20,245 nucleotides of DNA from Pseudomonadota bacterium (GTDB lineage Bacteria; Pseudomonadota; Alphaproteobacteria; Acetobacterales; Acetobacteraceae). The notes beneath the pieces are model-generated. The model did no database searches and was not told where the DNA came from. It saw only the letters and a list, made by a program, of their open reading frames with translations. Location: positions 1-20,245 of the forward strand of contig JAJZVE010000012.1 in the NCBI GenBank assembly GCA_021845835.1, written 5' to 3'. Positions within the stretch are counted from its first letter, which is position 1. Each line of letters opens with the position of its first letter. Below are positions 8,532-15,705 of the stretch, piece by piece. Position numbers and translations under genes: made by a program.

Positions 8532-9563
8532 ATGGCAGCGGCCGAACCGCTGATCCTGATCGATCCGTTGCCGCGCACGCTGGACGCGATCTGCGATCCT
8601 CCGACGCGCCGCCGGCTGGAGGCGCTGGGGCGCATCGAGGTGTTCGAGAGCGCACCGGCGCCGGACGAGGCGGTGGAGCGGCTGCTGCCGGAGGCGGCGC
8701 TGCTGATCGGCCAGACCGCCCTGCCCCGCGCCCGCCTCGACCGCGCACCGAAGCTGCGCGCGGTGTTCAACGTCGAGACGAACTTCCTGCCCAATATCGA
8801 CTACGACGCCTGCCAGCAGCGCGGCATCTGGGTGCTGAGCCCCACCGCCGCCTTCGCCCAGGCGGTCGCGGAGAGCGCGCTGGCCATGGCGATCGACCTC
8901 GCCCGCGGCATCACCGCCGCCGACCGCGCCTTCCGCGCCGGCACCGAGCGGTATGGCCTCGCCGGCAATGCCGGCAGCTTCATGTTTGCGGGCACGCCGG
9001 TCGGCCTGATCGGCTTCGGCGATCTCGGCCGCACGCTGCGCGCCCTGCTGGTGCCGTTCCGCAATCCCGTCATCGTCCATGACCCGTGGCTGCCGGCCGA
9101 GCTGATCGCGGCGCACGACTGCCGGCCGGCACCGCTGGACGAGGTGCTGGCCAGCTCGCGCGTGCTGTTCATTTTCGCCGCGCCAACCACGGAGAACCAG
9201 GGCTTCATCGGTGCCCGCGAACTGGCGCAACTGCCGGATGGCGCCGCGGTGCTGCTGATGAGCCGGGCGGGGGTGGTGGATTTCCCGGCGCTGCTCGCCG
9301 AGGTCCGCTCCGGCCGGCTGCGCGCCGCGACCGACGTGTTCCCCGAGGAACCGGTCGCCGCCGACGATCCGGTGCGGCAGATCGAGGGGCTGCTGCTGTC
9401 CGCCCATCGCACCGGCGGCATGCCGGAGGCCCTGTTCAATATCGGCCGCATGACCGTCGCCGATGCCGAGCTGATCCTGCGCGGCCTCGCACCGCAATTG
9501 TGCCGCCGCGCCGACCCCGGCCTTGCCGCCCGGCTGCGCAGCAGGCCGGTGGCGCTGACATGA
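8532..9563 (+). CDS. D-2-hydroxyacid dehydrogenase (NAD(P)-dependent)
   Basis: The 343-residue protein has the two-domain layout of the family, with the dinucleotide fold in the middle. VGLIGFGDLG (157-166) supplies the GxGxxG motif. Catalytic-type residues are Arg245 in LLMSRAGVVD, Glu273 in DVFPEEP and His292 in LSAHRTGG. Enzymes of this family reduce 2-keto acids or oxidise D-2-hydroxy acids in the cytoplasm; relatives act on phosphoglycerate, glycerate and hydroxypyruvate. GGGAGGG just before ATG 8532 is a strong ribosome-binding site. It is the first gene of the sugar-uptake operon, and its stop overlaps the regulator start by 4 nt. This suggests action on a product of the imported sugar, but the exact substrate is unknown. 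Confidence 0.88.
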   Translation: MAAAEPLILIDPLPRTLDAICDPPTRRRLEALGRIEVFESAPAPDEAVERLLPEAALLIGQTALPRARLDRAPKLRAVFNVETNFLPNIDYDACQQRGIWVLSPTAAFAQAVAESALAMAIDLARGITAADRAFRAGTERYGLAGNAGSFMFAGTPVGLIGFGDLGRTLRALLVPFRNPVIVHDPWLPAELIAAHDCRPAPLDEVLASSRVLFIFAAPTTENQGFIGARELAQLPDGAAVLLMSRAGVVDFPALLAEVRSGRLRAATDVFPEEPVAADDPVRQIEGLLLSAHRTGGMPEALFNIGRMTVADAELILRGLAPQLCRRADPGLAARLRSRPVALT

Positions 9564-10666
9564 GCCGGCGCGAGGCCGGAAATCGATTTGCAACGGCGGC
9601 GCCGACCATCCGCGACGTGGCGGCGCGCGCCGGGGTGGCGACCGCCACCGTCTCCAACGTGCTGACCGGCCGCCGCGCCGTCGCGCCGGACAAGCAACGC
9701 CTGGTGCTGGAGGCGGTGGCGGCGCTCGGCTACCGGCCCAACCACATCGCCGCCAGCCTGCGGCGGCGCGACACGCGCACCGTCGGCATCGTGGTGCCCG
9801 ACATCACCAATCCGTTCTTCACCGGCCTGGTGCGCCGCATCGAAGAACGCGCCGCCGATGCCGGCTACGAATCCGTGCTGGTCGATTGCAACGAGAGCAC
9901 CGCGCGCGAGGGCGCGCGGCTCAGCGCCCTGCTCGCGCGCATGATCGACGGCCTGATCGTGGCGCCGACCGAGGATAACCTCGGCGCCCATGCGGCGCTG
10001 CTGCCGCGGATGCCGCCCGCCGTCCTGATCGACCGCGGCTTCGGCATGGCAGGGTTCGACACGGTGGCACTCGACAATGCCGATGCCACGCTGCGCGGCT
10101 GCCGGCATCTGCTGGAACTCGGCCATCGCGACATCGCACTGCTGGTTTCGGCGCGCGAACGCGCCAACATCCGCGACCGCATCGCCGGCTACCGCAGCGC
10201 GCTGAACGAGGCCGGATGCGGCGGGCGGGCGCGGGTGATCGTGGGCGGCGTGGACGTGGAAAGCTGCCGCGCCGCGATCGAACAGGAACTGCGCCGCGCC
10301 GACCGGCCGACCGCGGTGTTCGCTGCCACCTATCCGGCGACGCTCGGCGCGGTGAAGGCGATCCGCGCCCTCGACCTCGCCTTCCCCGACGACGTGTCGC
10401 TGCTCGGCTTCGACGACTCCGACTGGATGACGGTGCTGCGACCCTATGTCAGCACCATCGTGCAGCCGGTGGCAGCGCTCGCCGACCGGGCGTGGCAGTG
10501 CATCGGCGCGCGCCTCGAACGCAGCGCGGCGCCGTTCGCGCATCTCCGTCTGCCCTGCACCGTGGCGGTGCGGGAATCGACACGGCCGCCGCCTGCCGAA
10601 GCGGCGCCGCGACGCCGCCGGCGTCGCCTGGTGTTTCGGCTCAACGAGGGGAGGATAATCGCATGA
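9560..10666 (+). CDS. LacI-family transcriptional regulator
   Basis: The 368-residue protein starts with a LacI helix-turn-helix (TIRDVAARAGVATATVSNVL, about 16-35). A hinge helix (NHIAASLRRR, 61-70) and a periplasmic-binding-protein-like sensor domain beginning at VGIVVPDITNPFF follow. The usual family end (TVAVRESTRPP) is followed by about 25 extra residues including an Arg run (PRRRRRRLVFR). That tail overlaps the ribosome-binding site of the next gene, so its coding may partly reflect that constraint. Start and stop both lie in ATGA overlaps with the neighbours, so it is translated within the operon it probably controls, with the transported sugar or a metabolite as inducer. A candidate operator lies at 8482-8498. 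Confidence 0.93.
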   Translation: MSRREAGNRFATAAPTIRDVAARAGVATATVSNVLTGRRAVAPDKQRLVLEAVAALGYRPNHIAASLRRRDTRTVGIVVPDITNPFFTGLVRRIEERAADAGYESVLVDCNESTAREGARLSALLARMIDGLIVAPTEDNLGAHAALLPRMPPAVLIDRGFGMAGFDTVALDNADATLRGCRHLLELGHRDIALLVSARERANIRDRIAGYRSALNEAGCGGRARVIVGGVDVESCRAAIEQELRRADRPTAVFAATYPATLGAVKAIRALDLAFPDDVSLLGFDDSDWMTVLRPYVSTIVQPVAALADRAWQCIGARLERSAAPFAHLRLPCTVAVRESTRPPPAEAAPRRRRRRLVFRLNEGRIIA

Positions 10667-11643
10667 CACGATGCAGGATGGCACTCGGACTGGGCGCGGC
10701 GATGCTGGCCTTCGGCTTCGGCGCAGGCGCGCAGGCGGCGGATGCGCCGACCTATGGCGTGCTGCTCAAGACGCTGTCTAACCCGTTCTGGGGCGCGATG
10801 GAGCAGGGCATCCAGGCCGGAGCCAAGGAAGCAGGCGTGAAGGTGTTCCTGCAGGCCGTGGAATCCGACCAGGCCGCGGAGCCGCAGCTCAACACCTGCA
10901 ACACCATGCTGGAGCGCAAGCCGGCGGTGATGATCACGGCGGCGATCAACTCGACCATCCTGCTGCCGTGCCTCAGGCGCGCGAACGAGCTGGGCATGCC
11001 GGTGGTCGATCTGGACGCCAACCTCGACCACGCCATCGCGGCCAAGGCGGGCGTGAAAATCGCCTTCACCATCGGCTCCGACAACGTCGCGGCCGGCAGG
11101 CAGGGCGCGGACTGGCTCGCGCACAAGCTTGGCGCCAACGCGAAGGGCGCGGTGCTGGTGATCGAGGGGCTGGCCGGCAACATCACCGGCCAGAAGCGCG
11201 CCACCGGCTTCCGCGAGGAGATCGCCACGGCGGCGCCCGGGCTGAAAGTCGCGGCCTCGCTGCCCGGCGACTGGGACCGGCAGAAGGCGGCCAACATCAC
11301 CAACGACATGATGACCCGCAACCCCGACCTGGTCGCGATCTTCTGCGCCAACGACACGATGGCGCTGGGCGCTGTCGAATCCGTGTTCGCCGCCGGCAAG
11401 GGCGGCAGCATCACCGTGATCGGCGTCGATGGCAACGTCGATGCGGTGAAGTCGATCAAGGCCGGCCGGCTCGATGCCTCGGTCGCGCAGCTTCCCTACC
11501 TGGTCGGCAAGGAGTCGGTGGAGAAGGCGAAGGAAGTGCTGGCCGGCAAGCAGCAGGCCGAATACACGTATGTTCCTACGCTCGTGCTCACCAGGCAGGT
11601 GCTGGAAGAGAACAAGGACCCGCTGCTGCAGTACGTGAAGTAG
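10663..11643 (+). CDS. Sugar ABC transporter periplasmic binding protein (AlsB/RbsB-like)
   Basis: The 326-residue precursor has a clear Sec signal peptide (MTRCRMALGLGAAMLAFGFG core, likely cut after AQA at 23-25). The mature part is a Peripla_BP_4 sugar-binding protein starting YGVLLKTLSNPFW. Stretches such as LKTLSNPFW, GDWDRQKA and FCANDTMALG closely resemble the D-allose-binding protein AlsB of E. coli as I remember it. A pentose or rare hexose is therefore the best guess, but ligand choice cannot be settled from motifs. GAGGGGAGG (10646-10654) is a strong ribosome-binding site, and the ATG overlaps the regulator stop. It is followed by a perfect hairpin, then permease and ATPase genes. 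Confidence 0.92.
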   Translation: MTRCRMALGLGAAMLAFGFGAGAQAADAPTYGVLLKTLSNPFWGAMEQGIQAGAKEAGVKVFLQAVESDQAAEPQLNTCNTMLERKPAVMITAAINSTILLPCLRRANELGMPVVDLDANLDHAIAAKAGVKIAFTIGSDNVAAGRQGADWLAHKLGANAKGAVLVIEGLAGNITGQKRATGFREEIATAAPGLKVAASLPGDWDRQKAANITNDMMTRNPDLVAIFCANDTMALGAVESVFAAGKGGSITVIGVDGNVDAVKSIKAGRLDASVAQLPYLVGKESVEKAKEVLAGKQQAEYTYVPTLVLTRQVLEENKDPLLQYVK

Positions 11644-11657
11644 GCGCGGGCGTCATC

Positions 11658-11682
11658 CTGCCGGCGCGCGTCGCGCCGGCAG
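11658..11682 (+). terminator. Intercistronic hairpin between binding protein and permease
   Basis: CTGCCGGCGCG (11658-11668) and CGCGCCGGCAG (11672-11682) form a perfect 11-bp stem with a 3-nt loop, 14 bp after the binding-protein stop. No T-run follows. It is probably an mRNA-stabilising or attenuating structure that raises binding protein over membrane components rather than a full terminator. Confidence 0.6.
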
Positions 11683-11730
11683 CCTGCCCCGGATGAACGG
11701 GCCAAGACGAGCGTGCCAAGAGGAGCATGA

Positions 11731-12708
11731 ATGTCCGACGCCAGTGCCATCGGCAAGCCGGTCCGCCCGCGCGGCATCCGCATGACCGTGCGGCTCGAAT
11801 CGGTCGCCGTGCTGGCAGTGCTGATCGCAGCCCTTGCGGTGCTGTCTCCGTACTTCCTCAGCCTGTCGAATTTCCTCAATATCCTGCTGGCGACGTCGGT
11901 GATCGGCGTGCTGGCCTACGGCGCCACCTTCGTGATCGCCGCGGCCGGCATCGACCTCTCGCTCGGCTCGGTGCTCGGCCTGTCGGGCGTGGTCGGCGCG
12001 CTGTCGGTCAACGCGCTCGGACTGCCCTGGCCGCTCGGCATCGTCGCGTGCCTCGCGACCGGCGCACTGTGCGGCACCGTCAACGGCGTGCTCAACGCCC
12101 GCGCCGGCATTCCTGCGTTCATCGTGACGCTCGGCATGCTCGGCGTCGCGCGCGGCTGCGGCCTTGTGCTGACCAACGGCGTGCCCGTGTACGGCCTCGA
12201 TCCGGTGCTGGTCTATATCGGGCAAGGCCGCCCCGGCGGCGTGCCGTTCCCGGTGATCGTGTTCCTGGCCACCGGCGCCATCGCGCATTTCGTGCTGAGC
12301 TACACGCGCTTCGGCCGCTACGCGCTGGTCATCGGCGACAACGAGGGGGCGGCGCGCGCGATGGGCGTGCGCGTGCAACGCCAGCGTATCGCGCTCTATG
12401 CGTTCTCCGGCATGATGGCGGGGCTGGCCGGATTGCTGTTCATGGCGCGCACCAATGCCGGCGACCCGACCGCCGGGCTGAATTACGAACTTACCGCGAT
12501 CACGGCGACGATCCTCGGCGGCACCAACCTGTTCGGCGGGCGCGCCACCATCTTCGGCACGCTGATCGGCGCGCTGATCATGGGCGTGCTGCAGAACGGC
12601 CTCAATCTGCTCGCGGTGTCGTCCTTCTACCAGCAGATGGCGATCGGCGCGGTGCTGGTGCTGGCGGTGTGGCTCGATCAGATCAACCGCACGAGGCTGC
12701 GCCAATGA
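11731..12708 (+). CDS. Sugar ABC transporter permease (RbsC/AlsC-like)
   Basis: The 325-residue inner-membrane protein belongs to the BPD_transp_2 (CUT2) class. It has many hydrophobic segments and the family motif AAGIDLSLGS (71-80). The stretch GIPAFIVTLGML (126-137) and the C-terminal block LGGTNLFGGRATIFGTLIGA are also typical of ribose/allose-type permeases. AGGAG (11721-11725) precedes ATG 11731 by five bases. An ATG at 11727 is out of frame and too close to the Shine-Dalgarno sequence. The stop overlaps the ATPase start (ATGA), indicating coupled translation of the two membrane-complex parts. The 87-bp gap to the binding-protein gene holds a hairpin. Confidence 0.93.
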   Translation: MSDASAIGKPVRPRGIRMTVRLESVAVLAVLIAALAVLSPYFLSLSNFLNILLATSVIGVLAYGATFVIAAAGIDLSLGSVLGLSGVVGALSVNALGLPWPLGIVACLATGALCGTVNGVLNARAGIPAFIVTLGMLGVARGCGLVLTNGVPVYGLDPVLVYIGQGRPGGVPFPVIVFLATGAIAHFVLSYTRFGRYALVIGDNEGAARAMGVRVQRQRIALYAFSGMMAGLAGLLFMARTNAGDPTAGLNYELTAITATILGGTNLFGGRATIFGTLIGALIMGVLQNGLNLLAVSSFYQQMAIGAVLVLAVWLDQINRTRLRQ

Positions 12709-13445
12709 GGCTGCTGCAACTCGAAGACGTGCGCAAGAGCTTCGGCCCGGTGCAGGCGCTGGCCGGCGTCACCTTCGCGATCGACGCGGGCGAGGTGGTC
12801 GGCCTGGTCGGCGACAACGGTGCCGGCAAATCGACGCTGATGAAGACCGTCACCGGCGTGCACACGCCGGATAGCGGCACCATCCGCCTCAACGGCACGC
12901 TGCTGAACGGGCGCGAGCCGGGCGAGATCCGCGCGCTGGGCGTGGAGATGATCTATCAGGATCTTGCGCTGGCGCGCATGCAGGACGTGGCGTCCAACAT
13001 CTTCCTCGGCCGCGAGCCGACGCGCCGGCTGTTCGGCACGCCGATCCGCATGATCGACCGCGCCCGCATCGAGCGCGAGGCGACGGCAATGATCCGCAAG
13101 CTGGGCGCGCGTCTGCCGTCGGTGAACTACATCGTCGGGCAATTGTCCGGCGGGCAGCAGCAGTCGGTGGCGATCGCGCGCGCGCTGACGTTCAACCCCA
13201 AGCTTGTCATCATGGACGAGCCGACCGCGGCGCTGGCGGTGCGCGAGGTGGAGCACGTGCTCGATCTGATCCGCGAACTGAAGCGGCAGAACATTGCCGT
13301 CATCCTCATCAGCCATCGGCTGAACGATGTATTCGCCGTGTGCGACCGCATCATCGCGCTGCGCCAGGGACAGGTGGTGGCGGACGAGCCGATCGCGCGC
13401 ACCAGCATGGCCGACGTGGTCGCGCACATCGTCGGCGCGGCCTGA
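12705..13445 (+). CDS. Sugar ABC transporter ATPase, single-domain type
   Basis: The 246-residue protein has one complete nucleotide-binding domain: Walker A GDNGAGKST (36-44), Q-loop Gln85, signature LSGGQ (147-151), Walker B VIMDEP (168-173) and switch His204. It energises sugar import together with the preceding permease. RbsA- and AlsA-type partners of such permeases are normally about 500 residues with two fused ATPase domains; here the gene stops after one domain. The end is clean, and no second domain follows in any frame, because the convergent Hint-domain gene ends 14 bp away. The form and the binding protein-permease-ATPase order recall the fructose system FrcBCA of Sinorhizobium. 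Two copies would have to assemble as a homodimer. Confidence 0.93.
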   Translation: MRLLQLEDVRKSFGPVQALAGVTFAIDAGEVVGLVGDNGAGKSTLMKTVTGVHTPDSGTIRLNGTLLNGREPGEIRALGVEMIYQDLALARMQDVASNIFLGREPTRRLFGTPIRMIDRARIEREATAMIRKLGARLPSVNYIVGQLSGGQQQSVAIARALTFNPKLVIMDEPTAALAVREVEHVLDLIRELKRQNIAVILISHRLNDVFAVCDRIIALRQGQVVADEPIARTSMADVVAHIVGAA

Positions 13446-13459
13446 ACGGCAGCCGCGGA

Positions 13460-15343
13460 TTACCTGCTGGCGCGCGCGGCGCGCGCCGCGCCACGCCGAT
13501 CGGGGATTGTGCCGATGCCAGACGGCTCGCGCGGCGTCGGCGGCAACCAGTAGCGCGTGCCGAAGCGCAGCAGCCGCAGCAGGACGGCTCCGGCACCCGG
13601 CGCGATCCGCAGCCGCGCGTCACCGTCGGTCCAGCGCCAGCCGTGTCCGGCTTCGGCCGCATGCCAGCCTTCCGCGTATGTCATTGCGGACGCAGCGCCG
13701 TCCGCGTGCAGAACCAGCGGCACGCCCAGGCAGCGCCCGTCCGGCCGGGTAGCGTCCATCTGATACGGAACGAAGCGACGGGAGCGGATGCGGACTTCGC
13801 GGGCGCCGGCCGCGATGGCGAACGCCCATTCGCCATCGGCGGCGGGCAGCGGCGACAGCGGCCGATCGTCGGCCGTGACGGTCACTGCCGGATCCTGCGC
13901 CAGCGTCCAGCCCAACGTCTCCGCCCGCGCCGCCAGCCGCCGATGCGCGCCCGCCACGGCGTCGCCGCCGAGATGCAGCGTCGCGCAGCCGCGTGCGGCA
14001 TAGGCCGCGCGCGTCGCGGCGAGCGGATCGGCGGACTGCACCTCGTACAACGGCCGCACGCCGCATTCCCGGTCGAACTGGCCACGATTGCCGGTGTCGA
14101 GATAGCTTTCTGCCGGCAATCCGTCCGCGAGCAGGATGTCGTGGCGGTCCAGCTCGATATGCACGTAGGTGACGCGCGCCACCGCCGGGTCGCGCCGGAT
14201 GGTGGCGCCGTTCACCAGCAGGTAGGCCGGGATCAGCACGCCATCGACGAACACCGCGTGATCCGGCGACAGCCGCACGTCGCGGCGCGGCAGCCCTGGC
14301 GCCAGCGCGTGCGCGGCGATGCGGACCGGCGCGACGGCGTCAGGGGCCGCGCGGCCGGCCTGGGTGACCGTCCGTTGCCCCACCCAGCGCACGACGGCGA
14401 GCCGGCCGGAGGCGGTCCGCACGGCATCCCCGGGACGCAGCGCCTCGACGGGCACTGTACCGTGACCGGTGGCAATGCCGGTTCCGGCGCAAAAGCATGG
14501 CTTTGCCGCATCGGCACTCGCGGTCGCAGGCGAGGCCAGGAAGCCTTCGCCATTGGCGCTGCCGACGATCTGCCCGCCGTCGTTGATGGCGGTGGGAGCG
14601 CCCGGCAGGGAAACCAGGGCGAGCGTGCCGTTGCTGTCGATGAAGGCCGCCGCACCCGGCGCGCTCGTGTTCGGCATGCCGTACCAGCCGACGATCTGGC
14701 CCGCGTCGTTGATCCCGGTCGCGCCGAAGCCGTAGCTGCCGGCGGGCGACGGCAGCGTTTCAAAGGCGCCGCCGACATAGGCCCAGCCCTCGGACAGGCC
14801 GGCCGGGGCGTGCTGCGTCGTGCCGACGACCTCGCCGCTGTCGTTGATTCCGGTCGGGAACGGCTGCACGATGCCCTTGATGCCGTCGTTGCGCCCGGTT
14901 TCGAGCGTGATGAAGCTGCCGCTGCTGTCCTCGAATGCATTCACCGCCGGACCGACGGCATTGGGGTCGCTGGCCGGGCGTGGGCTGAGATAGCTGCCGA
15001 CGATCTGGCCGCTGTCGTTGATCGCCATCGCCGCCGTGCCGACGGCGCCCGGCACATCGACCGTGCTGATGGTGCCGTTGCTGTCGAGAAACCCGTGCTC
15101 GGCGCCAGAGCCGTCCACGAAAGTGCCGACGACCTGGCCGAGATCGTTGACGCCGTTGGCCACGGTGCTGACCGCACCGGGCACCGAGATGGTGACGAAA
15201 CCGCTGGCGGTGGTCGCAAACCCGTATTCATGGCCGGCGCCGTCCACATAGCCGCCGACGACCTCGCCCTTGTCATTGATGCCGTTGGCAAAAGTCGATG
15301 CCGCACCGGGCACGGAAAAATTGCTGATCGTATAGGAAGACAT
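13460..15343 (-). CDS. HAF-repeat/Hint-domain fusion protein
   Basis: The 627-residue protein has three parts. Residues 1-275 hold six HAF-type repeats, marked by GINDKGEVVG (21), GVNDLGQVVG (64), AINDSGQIVG (107), GINDSGEVVG (165), GINDAGQIVG (210) and AINDGGQIVG (252). Residues of about 281-425 form a Hint_2 (hedgehog/intein-like) domain: CFCAGTGIATGHGTVPVEAL with Cys283 as likely nucleophile, LRPGDAV, and LSPDHAVFVDG with His362. The last 190 residues form a domain containing RSRRFVPYQMD and WRWTDGDARL, which I associate with Acetobacteraceae Hint proteins. No Sec signal peptide is visible, so export, if any, would use another route. Hint domains cleave their own backbone, so the repeats may be released or transferred. 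ATG 15343 is chosen over 15370 because AGAGGG precedes it and the repeats start at once. Biological role unknown. Confidence 0.82.
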   Translation of the reverse strand: MSSYTISNFSVPGAASTFANGINDKGEVVGGYVDGAGHEYGFATTASGFVTISVPGAVSTVANGVNDLGQVVGTFVDGSGAEHGFLDSNGTISTVDVPGAVGTAAMAINDSGQIVGSYLSPRPASDPNAVGPAVNAFEDSSGSFITLETGRNDGIKGIVQPFPTGINDSGEVVGTTQHAPAGLSEGWAYVGGAFETLPSPAGSYGFGATGINDAGQIVGWYGMPNTSAPGAAAFIDSNGTLALVSLPGAPTAINDGGQIVGSANGEGFLASPATASADAAKPCFCAGTGIATGHGTVPVEALRPGDAVRTASGRLAVVRWVGQRTVTQAGRAAPDAVAPVRIAAHALAPGLPRRDVRLSPDHAVFVDGVLIPAYLLVNGATIRRDPAVARVTYVHIELDRHDILLADGLPAESYLDTGNRGQFDRECGVRPLYEVQSADPLAATRAAYAARGCATLHLGGDAVAGAHRRLAARAETLGWTLAQDPAVTVTADDRPLSPLPAADGEWAFAIAAGAREVRIRSRRFVPYQMDATRPDGRCLGVPLVLHADGAASAMTYAEGWHAAEAGHGWRWTDGDARLRIAPGAGAVLLRLLRFGTRYWLPPTPREPSGIGTIPDRRGAARAARASR

Positions 15344-15705
15344 GGCGCCCTCTTTGGTGCTGTGACCCATAACTGCGGATTAACGCGCCAACTTCGTTCG
15401 CCGTTCTTTTGGCATGTCGGACTCGCCGCTTGGGCCGTCGCACGATTTCCTTGTTCTTCCTATTTTAGGCGCCGCACAGTTCCGATCTGCGACTCACATT
15501 TTCTTGGGCGCAACGCAGCCAATATTCCGCATCACTCATATTGTTGTGATGTTGCGACTGCGGTTGCCCCGCTCTCTGGCGCTGACAACGGGGGCGCAGG
15601 CGCCGGTTCGCCTGCACCGCGGTCTTGCTTGCTCGTGCCGACCCGCCGCGCCGCCGCCTGGGCGTGGCGCAAAGGCCCTGCTATTTCGGGGAAACCGGGA
15701 CGGCG
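15344..15705. other. Intergenic region upstream of the Hint-domain gene
   Basis: These 362 bp lie between the start of the Hint-domain gene and the end of the leftward substrate-binding protein gene. I see no credible gene. Positions of about 15405-15560 are markedly less GC-rich than the rest of the window and probably hold the leftward promoter of the Hint-domain gene. TAAAAT on the minus strand within CCTATTTTAGGC (15457-15468) could be a -10, but no matching -35 is seen. CATCAC (15530-15535) and GTGATG (15546-15551) form a 6-bp dyad with a 10-bp spacer, a possible regulator site. A short 5-bp dyad at the end of the binding-protein gene is too weak to call a terminator. Confidence 0.5.

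Noticed and set aside
8801..10684. A 627-codon open frame on the - strand
   Set aside because: It lies antisense across the end of the dehydrogenase gene and the whole LacI-type gene, both of which have clear motifs. Its own translation is low-complexity and His/Arg/Gln-rich.
13469..13487. GGCGCGCGC-G-GCGCGCGCC palindrome near the convergent ends of the ATPase and Hint-domain genes
   Set aside because: It lies inside the last codons of the Hint-domain gene, has a one-base centre and no T-tract. It may form a hairpin but I would not call it a terminator.
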